Assembly: GCA_012034595.1 (NCBI GenBank)
Contig: JAAUPE010000003.1
Span: forward strand, 1 to 64,000
DNA length: 64,000 nt
Direction: 5' to 3'
Source: Calothrix sp. CSU_2_0
GTDB taxonomy: Bacteria; Cyanobacteriota; Cyanobacteriia; Cyanobacteriales; Nostocaceae
The position numbers were made by a program, and so were the translations under genes. Below are positions 1-8,845 of the stretch, piece after piece. The stretch's first letter is position 1, and each line of letters opens with the position of its first letter. The notes under the pieces are model-generated. The model saw only the letters and a program-made list of their open reading frames with translations. It made no database searches and had not been told where the DNA came from.

Positions 1-57
1 CAGAAGGCAGAAGGCAGAAGGTAGAAGGTAGAAGGCAGAAGGCAGAAGGCAGAAGGC
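1..57. repeat. Short tandem heptamer repeat (GAAGGCA/GAAGGTA)
   Basis: Eight or so tandem copies of a seven-base unit, GAAGGCA alternating with GAAGGTA. The same unit recurs at 10325-10405 and, reversed, at 11490-11605. Such short tandemly repeated repetitive sequences are typical of filamentous heterocystous cyanobacteria. The array may extend past the left edge. Confidence 0.9.
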
Positions 58-131
58 AATACCAGTGTTTACTGACGCTAGGTAAAGCTTTCAAAGCATC
101 TTTACAAAGTCTTTACTGAAAAAGATTTACT

Positions 132-167
132 TAGGGGTAGCGCCCCTCACCCCTATAGTGGTATCTT
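132..167 (+). promoter_or_regulatory. Promoter of small-RNA unit 1 with a HetR-site-like palindrome
   Basis: TAGGGG-TAGCG-CCCCTC (132-148) lies upstream of a -10 box TATCTT (162-167). The palindrome has the form of the known HetR target upstream of hetP (GAGGGG-N5-CCCCTC). GGGGTA starts 28 bases before the -10 box here and in unit 2, and 30 bases before it in unit 3. The similarity is seen in the sequence; HetR binding is inference. Confidence 0.6.
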
Positions 168-174
168 ATGTTAA

Positions 175-223
175 GTAGATGCACCCTGATGATTCGGAGA
201 GTTACGCAAGTAGCTCTCTTTTT
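175..223 (+). ncRNA. Small RNA unit 1 of a three-copy tandem array (NsiR1-like)
   Basis: A unit of about 49 bases starts with GTAGATGCACCCTGATGA and ends with a terminator hairpin. GAGAGTTAC (197-205) pairs with GTAGCTCTC (210-218) across a GCAA tetraloop, followed by five T. A -10 box TATCTT sits seven bases upstream of G175. The same body and hairpin recur at 401 and 561. The array form and the HetR-like site match what is known of NsiR1, the heterocyst-specific RNA made from tandem copies beside hetF. The NsiR1 sequence itself could not be checked here. Confidence 0.7.
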
Positions 224-357
224 ATTTGCATTATTTTGTCTACAAATATTATTCAAGTCTATTTACTAGCAAAACACGAAATTACCGATAAGTGAAATTA
301 CCGAACAAAAATCCCAATAAAAAGCCTCTTCATGATGTTTTTACGAAAAATTGTATT

Positions 358-393
358 GAGGGGTATTGCACCCCACCCCAAAAGTGCTATTAT
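358..393 (+). promoter_or_regulatory. Promoter of small-RNA unit 2
   Basis: GAGGGGTATTGC (358-369) followed by CCCC, then a -10 box TATTAT (388-393). Position and spacing match unit 1, but the inverted repeat is weaker (GAGGGG-N7-CCCC). Confidence 0.55.
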
Positions 394-400
394 CAGTTAA

Positions 401-449
401 GTAGATGCACCCTGATGAACCGGAGAGTTACGTAAGTGACTCTCTTTTT
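401..449 (+). ncRNA. Small RNA unit 2 of the tandem array (NsiR1-like)
   Basis: Second copy. The body GTAGATGCACCCTGATGA is identical to unit 1. The hairpin GAGAGTTAC (423-431) / GTGACTCTC (436-444) has a GTAA loop and five T. One stem position that is T-G in unit 1 is T-A here and C-G in unit 3, so base changes preserve pairing. This indicates selection on RNA structure. Confidence 0.7.
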
Positions 450-517
450 GTATTTGAATTTTTCTCTTACGGATTGTATATACAAAAACAATTTAATAAA
501 ATCTTTTACTTATATTT

Positions 518-556
518 TAGGGGGTAACGCACCACATGCCTAAAATCATGTATTAT
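518..556 (+). promoter_or_regulatory. Promoter of small-RNA unit 3
   Basis: AGGGGGTAACGC (519-530) is followed by a -10 box TATTAT (551-556), four bases before the conserved GTAGATG. The right half of the palindrome is largely lost in this copy. Confidence 0.5.
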
Positions 557-560
557 GTTA

Positions 561-613
561 GTAGATGCACCCTGATGATCCGGAGAGCTACCCAAGTGGC
601 TCTCTCTTTTTTT
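561..613 (+). ncRNA. Small RNA unit 3 of the tandem array (NsiR1-like)
   Basis: Third copy. Body as in units 1 and 2. The hairpin GAGAGCTAC (583-591) / GTGGCTCTC (596-604) has a CCAA loop and ends in a T run to 613. The argJ start lies 120 bases downstream, but each unit has its own terminator, so argJ is probably transcribed separately. Confidence 0.7.
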
Positions 614-733
614 AATTATTTTGTAATTTGACTCATTAAATTATCAACAAACCATTAATAACTAACAAAATACCACTAAGTGGTTACACGAAATTGGTAT
701 AATCGCCAGTCGAGTCATAAATGCGGGAGAGTC

Positions 734-2047
734 ATGGCAGACTGGCGGGAAATAACTGGTGGAGTTACAGCACCGAGAGGCTACAAAGCAGCAGGAATCA
801 AGGCTGGACTAAAGCCTTCGGGGTTGCCAGATTTGGCTTTAATAGTTTCTGATGTCGATGCGATCGCGGCAGGAGTATTTACAACAAGTTACGTGAAAGC
901 CGCTTGCGTAGATTATTGTAAAGAAAGATTACAGACAAAACAAAGTTGTCGAGCAATTCTCTGTAATGCTGGACAAGCGAATGCCGCAACAGGTGAACAG
1001 GGGATGGCAGATGCCATTGAAAGTGCGGAATTATTAGCAAAAGAATTAAATATTTCACCAGAATTAATCCTCCTAGCATCGACAGGAGTCATTGGACAAA
1101 GGATTAAAATGGATGCAATGCGAAGCGGAATCCCGACACTCGTGAAAGCACTTACGGAAAATGGTTCCGAAGCTGCCGCAGGGGCAATTATCACCACCGA
1201 TTTAGTCACAAAAGCGATCGCATTAGAAACCAATATTGGGGATAGAACTGTCAGAATTGGTGGAATCGCCAAAGGTTCGGGGATGATTCATCCGAATATG
1301 GCAACAATGCTAGCTTTTGTAACTTGTGATGCTGCCGTTTCGCCACATCTATGGCAGCAAATGCTCTCCCGTGCAGCCGATAGAAGCTTTAACTCGATTA
1401 CCGTCGATGGTGATACTAGTACTAATGATAGTTTAATTGCTCTGGCAAATGGAGAATCCCGTACCCCAGCGATTACCGAAATGGGAGCAGAAGCAGAGAA
1501 GCTAGAAGCGATGTTGACGGCTGTTTGCCAGCATTTAGCGAAAGCGATCGCTCGTGATGGAGAAGGAGCAACTTGTTTAATCGAAGTTCAAGCGACAGGG
1601 GCAGTTGACGAACACGCAGCCCGTCAAGTCGCAAAAACCATCGTCGGTTCATCGCTAGTTAAATCTGCTATTTTCGGTCATGACCCTAATTGGGGAAGGA
1701 TTGCGGCGGCTGCGGGACGTGCAGGAGTTGGGTTTGAGCAAGAGAATTTACGGATACAACTTGGTGATTTTTTATTGATGGAAAATGGTCAACCCTTGCA
1801 ATTCGATCGCGCTGGAGCAAGTATGTATTTAAAGCAAATTGCTGCAAATTCTTCATTACCAGGAAATTTTACTGCCAACAACATGAGTAATGACTTGGAT
1901 GTTGATAGAAATACAGTACCCCAGCAACGAGTTGATAACCCCGTAATCATTCGAGTCAATTTAGGCAATGGTCATGGTTCTGGGCAAGCTTGGGGTTGTG
2001 ATTTGAGCTACGATTACGTCAAAATTAACGCTGAATATACGACTTGA
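734..2047 (+). CDS. argJ: Bifunctional ornithine acetyltransferase / N-acetylglutamate synthase ArgJ
   Basis: ArgJ moves acetyl groups from N-acetylornithine to glutamate and can also use acetyl-CoA, in the acetyl cycle of arginine synthesis. The chain carries the family's self-cleavage site: Ala190-Thr191 in NMATMLAF, where Thr becomes the N-terminal nucleophile of the beta chain. The C-terminus (VNLGNGHGSGQAWGCDLSYD, then VKINAEYTT) is typical. I chose ATG 734 because GGGAGA precedes it and MADWREITGG is the usual N-terminus; an in-frame ATG at 680 would add 18 unconserved residues. Residues about 372-402 hold a polar, Asn/Asp-rich insertion not usual in the family. Confidence 0.95.
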   Translation: MADWREITGGVTAPRGYKAAGIKAGLKPSGLPDLALIVSDVDAIAAGVFTTSYVKAACVDYCKERLQTKQSCRAILCNAGQANAATGEQGMADAIESAELLAKELNISPELILLASTGVIGQRIKMDAMRSGIPTLVKALTENGSEAAAGAIITTDLVTKAIALETNIGDRTVRIGGIAKGSGMIHPNMATMLAFVTCDAAVSPHLWQQMLSRAADRSFNSITVDGDTSTNDSLIALANGESRTPAITEMGAEAEKLEAMLTAVCQHLAKAIARDGEGATCLIEVQATGAVDEHAARQVAKTIVGSSLVKSAIFGHDPNWGRIAAAAGRAGVGFEQENLRIQLGDFLLMENGQPLQFDRAGASMYLKQIAANSSLPGNFTANNMSNDLDVDRNTVPQQRVDNPVIIRVNLGNGHGSGQAWGCDLSYDYVKINAEYTT

Positions 2048-2282
2048 TAAGCTGTTCCGCATTTAAATCATATAATCTAAATTATTATAATTCTTGTGGG
2101 GTGGGCATCCCTGCCTGCCTTAATATATGATTTAGGTGCTTTTTAGCTTATTGTCCATAATAAAACTACCTCACCCTAACCCTTTGTCAGGGGTTAGGCT
2201 TATTTTATTTGGAGTAAATCAGAGACTTCCCTAATTTACGATTCCCGTTAGGGAACACCCCTGTAATAAATTCTCCAATATT

Positions 2283-2306
2283 GTAGGGGTAGGGTCTCCC
2301 TACCCT
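2283..2306 (+). repeat. GC-rich dispersed hairpin (GTAGGGG family)
   Basis: GTAGGGGTAGGGTCTCCCTACCC forms a hairpin. Related copies lie at 2436, 15800, 25101, 31069, 60753 and 62092. Confidence 0.75.
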
Positions 2307-2435
2307 CAGCGTGATAATGTTTTAAGTATATAATCTGAAGATTTTATTTTCTGGAAGTCCTTTAATGGTGAAGGTGCGATCGCATAATCTTTGTTTCATT
2401 TTTCAGAGAAAGTTAGTTTAGCACAGGGTATTGTC

Positions 2436-2458
2436 GGGCGGGAAAACCCCGCCCCTAC
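2436..2458 (-). repeat. GC-rich dispersed hairpin (GTAGGGG family)
   Basis: GGGCGGGAAAACCCCGCCCC plus TAC, a perfect short hairpin in the opposite orientation to the copy at 2283. Confidence 0.75.
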
Positions 2459-2508
2459 CAATTCAAATGAAAAAATTCAGGCTTCCATCAGCAATACTTA
2501 GAGACTGG

Positions 2509-4587
2509 CTAATTAACGGTTCCCGTTAATGGTGAAGATGCGATCGCATAATCTTTGATTGGCATTCTCCCAGCGAGATATGCCATGCGTCCAGCGACTG
2601 CGGCAAGATGCATCGCATAAGCCATTGCGGAGGAATTTACTGCAAGTGCGATCGCGCTATTAATTAACAATGCATCTGCACCCATTTCCATCGCTTCGGC
2701 AGCTTGCGATGGTGCGCCAATACCAGCATCAACAACTACAGGGATTTTTGAGTTCTCAATAATAATTTGGATATTTGCGGTAGTTTTTAACCCTTGTCCG
2801 GAACCAATAGGAGCGGCTAATGGCATCACCGTTGCACAGCCAGCATCTTCTAAATGCTTCGCGAGCATTGGGTCAGCGTTGATATAGGGTAATACGGCAA
2901 ATCCTTCTTTCACCAACTGCTCGGCTGCTTGGAGAGTACCGATTGGGTCTGGGAGCAAATACTTAGCATCGGGTATTACTTCTAACTTGACAAAATTATT
3001 ATCTTCCTGCCCTAATAACTTCGCCATTTCCCGTCCCAATCTTGCTACCCGCACTGCTTCTTCGGCTGTTTTACAACCTGCGGTATTAGGCAACATCCAA
3101 ATTTTATCCCAATCGAGTGCCTGTGCTAAACCCTCATGTCCAGGTGCATTAGTTTGGACTCGTCGCACAGCCACAGTGACGATTTCGCAACCGCTAGCAA
3201 TTACACTTTGCTGCATTTCTTCAATGCTGCGATATTTACCAGTTCCCGTCATTAAACGGGATTTAAAGGTTTTGCCAGCAATTACCAAAGGTAAATCTGA
3301 AATCGGTTCTACTGTAGGGGCAAACGGTAAGTCAGTTAGCGGTGTCGGTTTCCGTCCCGCTAAACTGACGCACCCAACGGGCTGTTTGCCCTGATTAATA
3401 TGTTCATCTTGATTAAACGGCTGTTTGTCAAGATTATTAATAGAGTTATTACCATTACCATTGTTGACATGATTAAAATTAGCAGAATTAGTAAACATTG
3501 GTGTGGGAGTAGATGACTGATTTTGCGATTGGAAGCGGGAATAATGGAAATGTTCGAGGATAGGGTCAAATTTCCCCTCCGTAATTAAATCGGCAATTAA
3601 AACAGAGGTGATGGGTGCAAGTAAAATACCATTACGATGATGACCAGTGGCAAAAGTGAGATTTTTGAGCGAACTTGCACCCAAAATCGGCAATTCATCG
3701 GGAGTTGCTGGACGATATCCCCACCACATTTGCGCGATCGCATAATCTTTTAATTCGGGGAATAGACGAATCGCTTTTTGTAATAAACTTTCGATGCCAA
3801 TGGGGGTATTGTGGGGTGTAAAGCCAACATCTTCAACGGTTGCACCGATAATAATTTTTCGATCTCTTCTGGGGACAATATATATTTCTTTGCCAAATAA
3901 AACGCGATTTAAAGGTAATTCTGGTAAATATTCGGGAACTATAACACTCAACATTTGCCCTTTACGGGGACGTACTGGTAGAGGTAGTAATTGATTTGAC
4001 CAAGCACCTGTTGCCAAGATGTAATGTTCGGCATCCATGGCACCATGATTGGTTTGCAAAGCAATTACTTGTCCTTGTTGCTGCTGAATCCCTTCAACAT
4101 TCACATTTTCCTTTAGTTCCACACCCAAAGATTGAGCAGCAGCTAATAATACCTCTGCTAATCTGCGGTTATCAACTTGAGCATCTTCAGGATACCAATA
4201 ACCACCAATTACATCTTTCCCAAGTCCTGATTGATATTGGTGGATAGTTTGTTTGTCCAGCCAAGTTGCAGAAAGATTGTTTTTTTGTTCTTCTTCCTGA
4301 TAAACAGGTGCTAAAATTCCGCAAGCCCAATATCCTGGATTTATACCAGTGATTTGTTCGAGTTTACTTGTCCATTCTGGGTAGAGACTGCGCGATCGCA
4401 AACACAATTCACGCATGGCACCTTTTACCTGTTCTGCTTCCGGTGCAAGCATTCCCGCAGCCGCATGGGTAGCAGATGCGGGAAAATCACGACTGAGTAC
4501 GGTGACATGACAACCCCGCATTTTGAGTGCGATCGCGGTTGCTAAACCCATGATACCGCCACCAATAATTAAAATTTCGCTAGCCAT
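2509..4587 (-). CDS. thiO/thiG: Fused glycine oxidase ThiO - thiazole synthase ThiG
   Basis: Two consecutive steps of thiazole formation for thiamine lie in one 692-residue chain. The N-terminal half is an FAD-dependent glycine oxidase: [17 protein letters not shown] is the dinucleotide-binding loop and the half ends in [13 protein letters not shown]. It makes dehydroglycine. From about residue 432 the chain is ThiG, with the Schiff-base lysine probably Lys534 in FVKLEVIPD. The two halves are joined by about 75 residues of Asn/Gln-rich linker (about 355-430). ThiO-ThiG fusions are known in cyanobacteria and would pass the unstable imine directly. No TPP riboswitch was recognised upstream. Confidence 0.95.
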   Translation of the reverse strand: MASEILIIGGGIMGLATAIALKMRGCHVTVLSRDFPASATHAAAGMLAPEAEQVKGAMRELCLRSRSLYPEWTSKLEQITGINPGYWACGILAPVYQEEEQKNNLSATWLDKQTIHQYQSGLGKDVIGGYWYPEDAQVDNRRLAEVLLAAAQSLGVELKENVNVEGIQQQQGQVIALQTNHGAMDAEHYILATGAWSNQLLPLPVRPRKGQMLSVIVPEYLPELPLNRVLFGKEIYIVPRRDRKIIIGATVEDVGFTPHNTPIGIESLLQKAIRLFPELKDYAIAQMWWGYRPATPDELPILGASSLKNLTFATGHHRNGILLAPITSVLIADLITEGKFDPILEHFHYSRFQSQNQSSTPTPMFTNSANFNHVNNGNGNNSINNLDKQPFNQDEHINQGKQPVGCVSLAGRKPTPLTDLPFAPTVEPISDLPLVIAGKTFKSRLMTGTGKYRSIEEMQQSVIASGCEIVTVAVRRVQTNAPGHEGLAQALDWDKIWMLPNTAGCKTAEEAVRVARLGREMAKLLGQEDNNFVKLEVIPDAKYLLPDPIGTLQAAEQLVKEGFAVLPYINADPMLAKHLEDAGCATVMPLAAPIGSGQGLKTTANIQIIIENSKIPVVVDAGIGAPSQAAEAMEMGADALLINSAIALAVNSSAMAYAMHLAAVAGRMAYLAGRMPIKDYAIASSPLTGTVN

Positions 4588-4792
4588 CGGTCATTAGTTA
4601 TGAGTTATTTAGTCAAAATCGATTATGTTAATGTTCTAAATGCTGCATTTGCAACTCTAACTACTAACTCATAGCGCATTATTTGCAATTAATTACTAAC
4701 ATCTTGTAAATATCAACAAATAGGGACACAACACAATGTTATGCCCCTAGAGATAAATTAACTTTGCGGAAGTTTATATTTTCTTCTGGCAA

Positions 4793-5173
4793 TTACCACA
4801 AAGCTTTAATTGGTGGGTTATTATTACTCGAATCTGCCGAAGTCGAATCTGCCGAAGTCGAACCAGAAGTACCCGACGAATCCCCAGTGGTCGAACCGGA
4901 AGAGGTTGTAGATTGACTTTGGTCAGTGTTAGTGCTGTTGTTAATTGTGGTGTCGTTTTGAGCTACGTTACCGCGATTTTCAGAATTTTGAGAAGAACCT
5001 GTAGCTGTGCTATTAACATTAATATTTGCAGGGAGAACGCTTGAAGCCCGATTTGGATTTTGTCGGGGTGCTTGAGCATTTTGTCCACTCATAGGGAACC
5101 AAGTACCAATCAGTGTTCCTAATAAAATTGCCAAGCCACCAGCCATTAAAATAAGTGGTGTCCATCTACCCAT
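4793..5173 (-). CDS. Small membrane-anchored Ser/Thr-rich protein of unknown function
   Basis: 126 residues. One hydrophobic segment near the N-terminus (LILMAGGLAILLGTLIGTWF) could anchor it in the membrane. The rest is low-complexity Ser, Thr, Asn and Asp, including a repeat of STSAD made by a DNA repeat, and it ends in NNPPIKALW. It starts 16 bases after the upstream ferredoxin stop, so the two are probably co-transcribed. I do not recognise the family; the anchored, disordered tail suggests an accessory role. Confidence 0.7.
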   Translation of the reverse strand: MGRWTPLILMAGGLAILLGTLIGTWFPMSGQNAQAPRQNPNRASSVLPANINVNSTATGSSQNSENRGNVAQNDTTINNSTNTDQSQSTTSSGSTTGDSSGTSGSTSADSTSADSSNNNPPIKALW

Positions 5174-5189
5174 ATTATTTTCTCCTTAT

Positions 5190-5540
5190 TTAACCTTTAC
5201 TTGTCCAAACTGTTTGAGACTTTTGTCCCCAAAAACCATCATATTTCGCTACTTTGACATCGCCTAGAACCTCAGTTTGACAGGCTAAACGCAGATTGTC
5301 ACTAGGAGAGTGCGGTGGTAGGGAACGGCGAGTGGTATCGCGCCAGTTCGGCTCGTTTACTTGACCTTCTACAAACACAGAACAGGTTCCACAACTACCT
5401 ATACCCCGACAGTTTATTACCTTAGCACCGTAATTGTAGAGGTCAATATCGTTTTGTAGCAAAACTTTTCTTAAGTTTGCTCCCAATTTGCACTCTATTG
5501 TTCTACCCTGAGCTAGTACATGAAGGCATGTCGTATTCAT
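5190..5540 (-). CDS. 2Fe-2S ferredoxin
   Basis: A small electron carrier. In the longer reading (start 5567) the cluster cysteines are Cys53, Cys59, Cys62 and Cys96, a C-x5-C-x2-C...C pattern. That spacing is the adrenodoxin/Isc type, whereas photosynthetic PetF has C-x4-C-x2-C. I prefer the ATG at 5540 (MNTTCLHVLAQGRT), which leaves about 60 bases to the divergent cimA start; the ATG at 5567 would cross into the region just upstream of cimA. It is not the main photosynthetic ferredoxin. Its partner is unknown. Confidence 0.85.
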   Translation of the reverse strand: MNTTCLHVLAQGRTIECKLGANLRKVLLQNDIDLYNYGAKVINCRGIGSCGTCSVFVEGQVNEPNWRDTTRRSLPPHSPSDNLRLACQTEVLGDVKVAKYDGFWGQKSQTVWTSKG

Positions 5541-5601
5541 CAATTGGCTTTTGCTGTATATTGACATATCGCCGCAAATTTTGTCTCGTTTTGACCGTAC
5601 T

Positions 5602-7233
5602 ATGACCGTAAAATCCTCACCTCACATTTGGCTATACGACACTACACTTCGGGACGGTACTCAACGTGAAGGTTTATCGGTATCGACAGAAGATAAATTA
5701 CGCATTGCCAGAAAGCTTGATAAATTAGGTATTCCCTTCATTGAAGGTGGCTGGCCTGGTGCGAATCCCAAGGATGTACAGTTTTTTTTGCAGTTGCAAG
5801 AAGAACCGCTCGAGCAAGCGGAAGTTGTGGCTTTTTGCTCTACTCGCCGTCCGAATACATCTGCTGCGACTGAACCAATGTTACAAGCAATTATCGCGGC
5901 TGGTACTCGTTGGGTGACGGTTTTTGGTAAATCTTGGGATTTACACGTTACCGAAGGTCTAAATACTACTTTAACAGAAAATTTAGCGATGATTCGGGAT
6001 ACTATCGAGTATCTTAAACTTCAAGGAAAGCGCGTAATTTATGATGCCGAACATTGGTTTGATGGTTATAAGCATAGCCCAGAATATGCGCTCCAAACCC
6101 TGATGACAGCCGCCGCATCTGGTGCAGAATGGTTGGTTTTATGCGATACCAATGGTGGAACTTTACCCCATGAAATTACGCCAATTGTCAAGGATGTAAT
6201 TGGTCATTTATCTGTAAGCGATCGCGACACAAAATTAACCAATAATCAATTAACCATTCAGTTGGGTATCCACACTCATAACGATGCTGATACAGCCGTT
6301 GCTAATGCGATCGCGGCTGTGATGGCTGGTGTGACGATGGTTCAAGGAACTATTAATGGTTATGGGGAACGCTGCGGTAATGCTAATTTATGCTCGTTGA
6401 TACCAAATCTGCAACTAAAATTGGGTTTTAGTTGCATTGAAGTTGACCAAATCACCCAAATCACCGAAACTAGCCGTTTTGTCAGCGAAGTGGTGAACCT
6501 CGCACCTGATGAACATGCTGCTTTTGTGGGGCGATCGGCTTTTGCCCACAAAGGTGGTATTCACGTCTCCGCAGTCGAACGCAACCCCCTGACTTACGAA
6601 CATATTCAACCGGAACAAGTGGGGAATAGTCGTCGCATTGTTATCTCCGAACAAGCTGGTGTTAGTAATGTGCTAGCAAAAGCTCGTACCTTTGGTATCG
6701 AACTCGATAAACAAAATCCAGCAACACGAGTCATTTTGGAACGTCTCAAAGCATTAGAAAGCGAAGGTTATCAATTTGAAGCTGCGGAAGCGAGTTTTGA
6801 ATTATTGATGCGGGATGCTTTAGGAACCCGGCAAAAATTCTTTGAAATCAAAGGTTTTCAGGTTCATAGCAATTTGGCACAAGGGAAGGAATGCAGTAGT
6901 CCAGCTTTGGCGACAATTAAAGTTGCTGTCAATGGTCAAGATATCTTAGAAGCGGCTGAAGGGAATGGTCCAGTTGCGGCTTTAGATGCGGCATTACGTA
7001 AAGCTTTAGTCAATTTTTATCCCCAAATTCATGAGTTTGAATTAAGCGATTACAAAGTGCGGATTCTCAATGGACATGCGGGAACTGCTTCAATCACGAG
7101 GGCTTTGGTGGAGTCACGGAATGCGGTACAGCGTTGGACAACCGTTGGTGTTTCCGTAAATATACTAGAAGCTTCTTATCAAGCTGTAGTGGAAGGCTTA
7201 GAGTATGGTTTGATGTTGCAAATTCGGGATTGA
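5602..7233 (+). CDS. cimA: Citramalate synthase
   Basis: CimA condenses pyruvate with acetyl-CoA to (R)-citramalate, the threonine-independent entry to isoleucine synthesis. The N-terminal TIM barrel of the HMGL/isopropylmalate synthase family shows LYDTTLRDGTQREGLS, the metal site HTHNDAD and GTINGYGERCGNANL. The C-terminal part (about residues 400-540) is the LeuA-type regulatory dimer domain. ATG 5602 (MTVKSSPHIWLYD) is preferred to the in-frame codon at 5551. Homologues of this length group with CimA, but separation from 2-isopropylmalate synthase rests on recognition of the family. Confidence 0.9.
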   Translation: MTVKSSPHIWLYDTTLRDGTQREGLSVSTEDKLRIARKLDKLGIPFIEGGWPGANPKDVQFFLQLQEEPLEQAEVVAFCSTRRPNTSAATEPMLQAIIAAGTRWVTVFGKSWDLHVTEGLNTTLTENLAMIRDTIEYLKLQGKRVIYDAEHWFDGYKHSPEYALQTLMTAAASGAEWLVLCDTNGGTLPHEITPIVKDVIGHLSVSDRDTKLTNNQLTIQLGIHTHNDADTAVANAIAAVMAGVTMVQGTINGYGERCGNANLCSLIPNLQLKLGFSCIEVDQITQITETSRFVSEVVNLAPDEHAAFVGRSAFAHKGGIHVSAVERNPLTYEHIQPEQVGNSRRIVISEQAGVSNVLAKARTFGIELDKQNPATRVILERLKALESEGYQFEAAEASFELLMRDALGTRQKFFEIKGFQVHSNLAQGKECSSPALATIKVAVNGQDILEAAEGNGPVAALDAALRKALVNFYPQIHEFELSDYKVRILNGHAGTASITRALVESRNAVQRWTTVGVSVNILEASYQAVVEGLEYGLMLQIRD

Positions 7234-7669
7234 GGATAGTTTTTCCAATATTTTGGTGAAGATGCGATCGCGTCGTCACAACATAGATACCGTAGGGGAA
7301 CCCACGGTTGTTTGCCCTTCGATTATTTGCCCTTCGATTATTTGGTTGGCTTAATTTATATTGCATCCAAACAATAAGGAATGAGGATTTTATAACCTAC
7401 AACTTTCGATTTGATTCGGAATGGTGCGTTACGCTGCGCTAACACACCCTACTGGATTTTGTTTAATCCGCGTTCCTAAGCGTCATACCTAGATAAGACG
7501 GCTAACGCTACAATTACTTTTACAGCCAGCGAAAAATACAAGCGATCGCAGTTGGCAAATATGACTAAAAAATTAAAACTAACGTATTTTTTTAACTTTA
7601 TTGGTTGCGATCGTGGTTCTATACATAATCCCCCTTTTTCCCTATTTTTAACCGAGGAGTGACAAAAAC
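7234..7669. other. Gene-free stretch upstream of hpnH
   Basis: No credible gene. It contains a HIP1 site near 7264 and a direct repeat of TTGCCCTTCGATTATT (7311-7342). AAACCGAGGAG-like purine-rich sequence at 7650-7661 precedes the hpnH start. Confidence 0.6.
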
Positions 7670-8686
7670 ATGGGAATCCATCTACTCCAAGCGATCGAAA
7701 TCGGTAAATATTTAGTAGCACAACGTCTCAAAGGACGCAAACGCTTTCCTCTGATTCTGATGCTAGAACCCCTCTTTAGGTGCAACCTCGCATGTACCGG
7801 ATGCGGTAAAATTCAACATCCACCGGAAATTCTTAAACAAAATCTCTCCCCCGAAGAATGCTTTAAAGCTGCGGAAGAATGCGGAGCTCCCGTGGTTTCT
7901 ATCCCTGGAGGAGAACCGTTATTACATCCTCAAATCGATGAAATTGTGCGGGGATTGGTTGCCCGTAAGAAATTTGTATATCTCTGTAGTAATGGCTTGC
8001 TATTGGAAAAAAGTCTGCATAAATTTGAACCTTCTCCTTACTTAACTTTCACCGTCCATCTTGATGGAATGCGCGAAAAACACGACGAATGTGTCGATCG
8101 AAAAGGGGTTTTTGATACTGCTGTCAAAGCAGTTCAAGCAGCCAAAGCCAAGGGATTTAGAGTAGCAACCAATACTACCGTCTTTGATGGGACTAAACCA
8201 GAGGAAATCCAAGAATTTTTCGACTTCGTGACTAGTCTGGGAATTGATGGAATGACCATTTCTCCAGGCTACAGCTACGAATGGGCACCCGACCAAGACC
8301 ATTTCCTCAGACGCGAACAAACACGTGCCTTATTCCGCGATATTCTTGCACCTTTTAAAGCTGGTGATAAGAAATGGGATTTTAATAACAGTCCATTATT
8401 TCTCGATTTTCTCACAGGAGAAAAAGACTACGAATGCACACCTTGGGGAAGTCCTAGCTACAGCGTTTTGGGTTGGCAAAAACCCTGTTATTTGCTGAAT
8501 GAAGGATATTACAAAACCTTCAAAGAATTGCTAGAAAAAACCGATTGGAATCAATATGGACGTGCTAGCGGTAATCCCAAATGCGCGGATTGTATGGTTC
8601 ATTGCGGTTACGAACCAACTGCTGCGCTCGATGCCATGCAACCTGCAAATATCGGACGTTCGATGAAAGCTTTGTGGGGAGGTTGA
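7670..8686 (+). CDS. hpnH: Adenosyl-hopene transferase HpnH (radical SAM)
   Basis: HpnH joins the 5'-deoxyadenosyl group of SAM to diploptene, the first step in extended (C35) hopanoid side chains. The radical SAM cluster motif is CNLACTGC (Cys38, Cys42, Cys45), followed by the GGEP-type loop [12 protein letters not shown]. The C-terminal part has more cysteines ([15 protein letters not shown]) as in the HpnH/SPASM-like group. 338 residues is the usual length. The strong hairpin at 8701-8732 follows the stop by 14 bases. No other hopanoid gene is in the window. Confidence 0.95.
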   Translation: MGIHLLQAIEIGKYLVAQRLKGRKRFPLILMLEPLFRCNLACTGCGKIQHPPEILKQNLSPEECFKAAEECGAPVVSIPGGEPLLHPQIDEIVRGLVARKKFVYLCSNGLLLEKSLHKFEPSPYLTFTVHLDGMREKHDECVDRKGVFDTAVKAVQAAKAKGFRVATNTTVFDGTKPEEIQEFFDFVTSLGIDGMTISPGYSYEWAPDQDHFLRREQTRALFRDILAPFKAGDKKWDFNNSPLFLDFLTGEKDYECTPWGSPSYSVLGWQKPCYLLNEGYYKTFKELLEKTDWNQYGRASGNPKCADCMVHCGYEPTAALDAMQPANIGRSMKALWGG

Positions 8687-8700
8687 GGAAGTAAAGATAA

Positions 8701-8736
8701 GGGAGAAATCTTCAAGAAACTGGGTTTCTCCCTTTT
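8701..8736 (+). terminator. Probable Rho-independent terminator of hpnH
   Basis: GGGAGAAA (8701-8708) pairs with TTTCTCCC (8725-8732), followed by TTTT. It lies 14 bases after the hpnH stop codon. Confidence 0.7.
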
Positions 8737-8740
8737 CTGG

Positions 8741-8833
8741 GGGTATTTGGGGTTTTTGCGTGGGGTTAGAAGTCGGGTTACTGGGTTAGTCTTGCTAAAT
8801 GGAGATTTTTCGTAGGGGAGGAACCCGACTTCA
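8741..8833 (+). repeat. Dispersed palindromic repeat A, copy 1
   Basis: About 90 bases bounded inside by AGAAGTCGGGTT (8768-8779) and AACCCGACTTC (8822-8832). Related copies lie at 9546-9620 (same orientation) and at 15664-15750 and 17856-17955 (opposite). No reading frame is shared, so it looks like a non-coding, MITE-like or hairpin repeat. Confidence 0.8.
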
Positions 8834-8845
8834 TTGGGGTTTTGC

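Larger units (their letters stand above)
2048..2508. other. Gene-free stretch with dispersed repeats
   Basis: No credible gene. It holds two GC-rich hairpins (2283-2306 and 2436-2458) of a family found throughout the window, and a roughly 30-base near-copy (2363-2393) of the thiG 3' end at 2525-2556, centred on GCGATCGC. A block from about 2263 to 2325 resembles 60734-60795. Confidence 0.7.

Noticed and set aside
1-57. Regular repeats at the left edge and in several spacers could be CRISPR.
   Set aside because: Units are seven bases with no unique spacers and no cas genes.
171-613. CTGATGA in each array unit looks like the core of a hammerhead ribozyme or a C/D-box.
   Set aside because: No GAAA strand, no stem III and no cleavage site surround it; the units fit promoter-RNA-terminator far better.
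2987-3394. Plus-strand frame of 135 codons opposite thiG.
   Set aside because: Shadow of the conserved thiO-thiG gene; codon pattern and product unlike a protein.
4588-4792. Possible TPP riboswitch upstream of thiO-thiG.
   Set aside because: None of the conserved thi-box segments was found.
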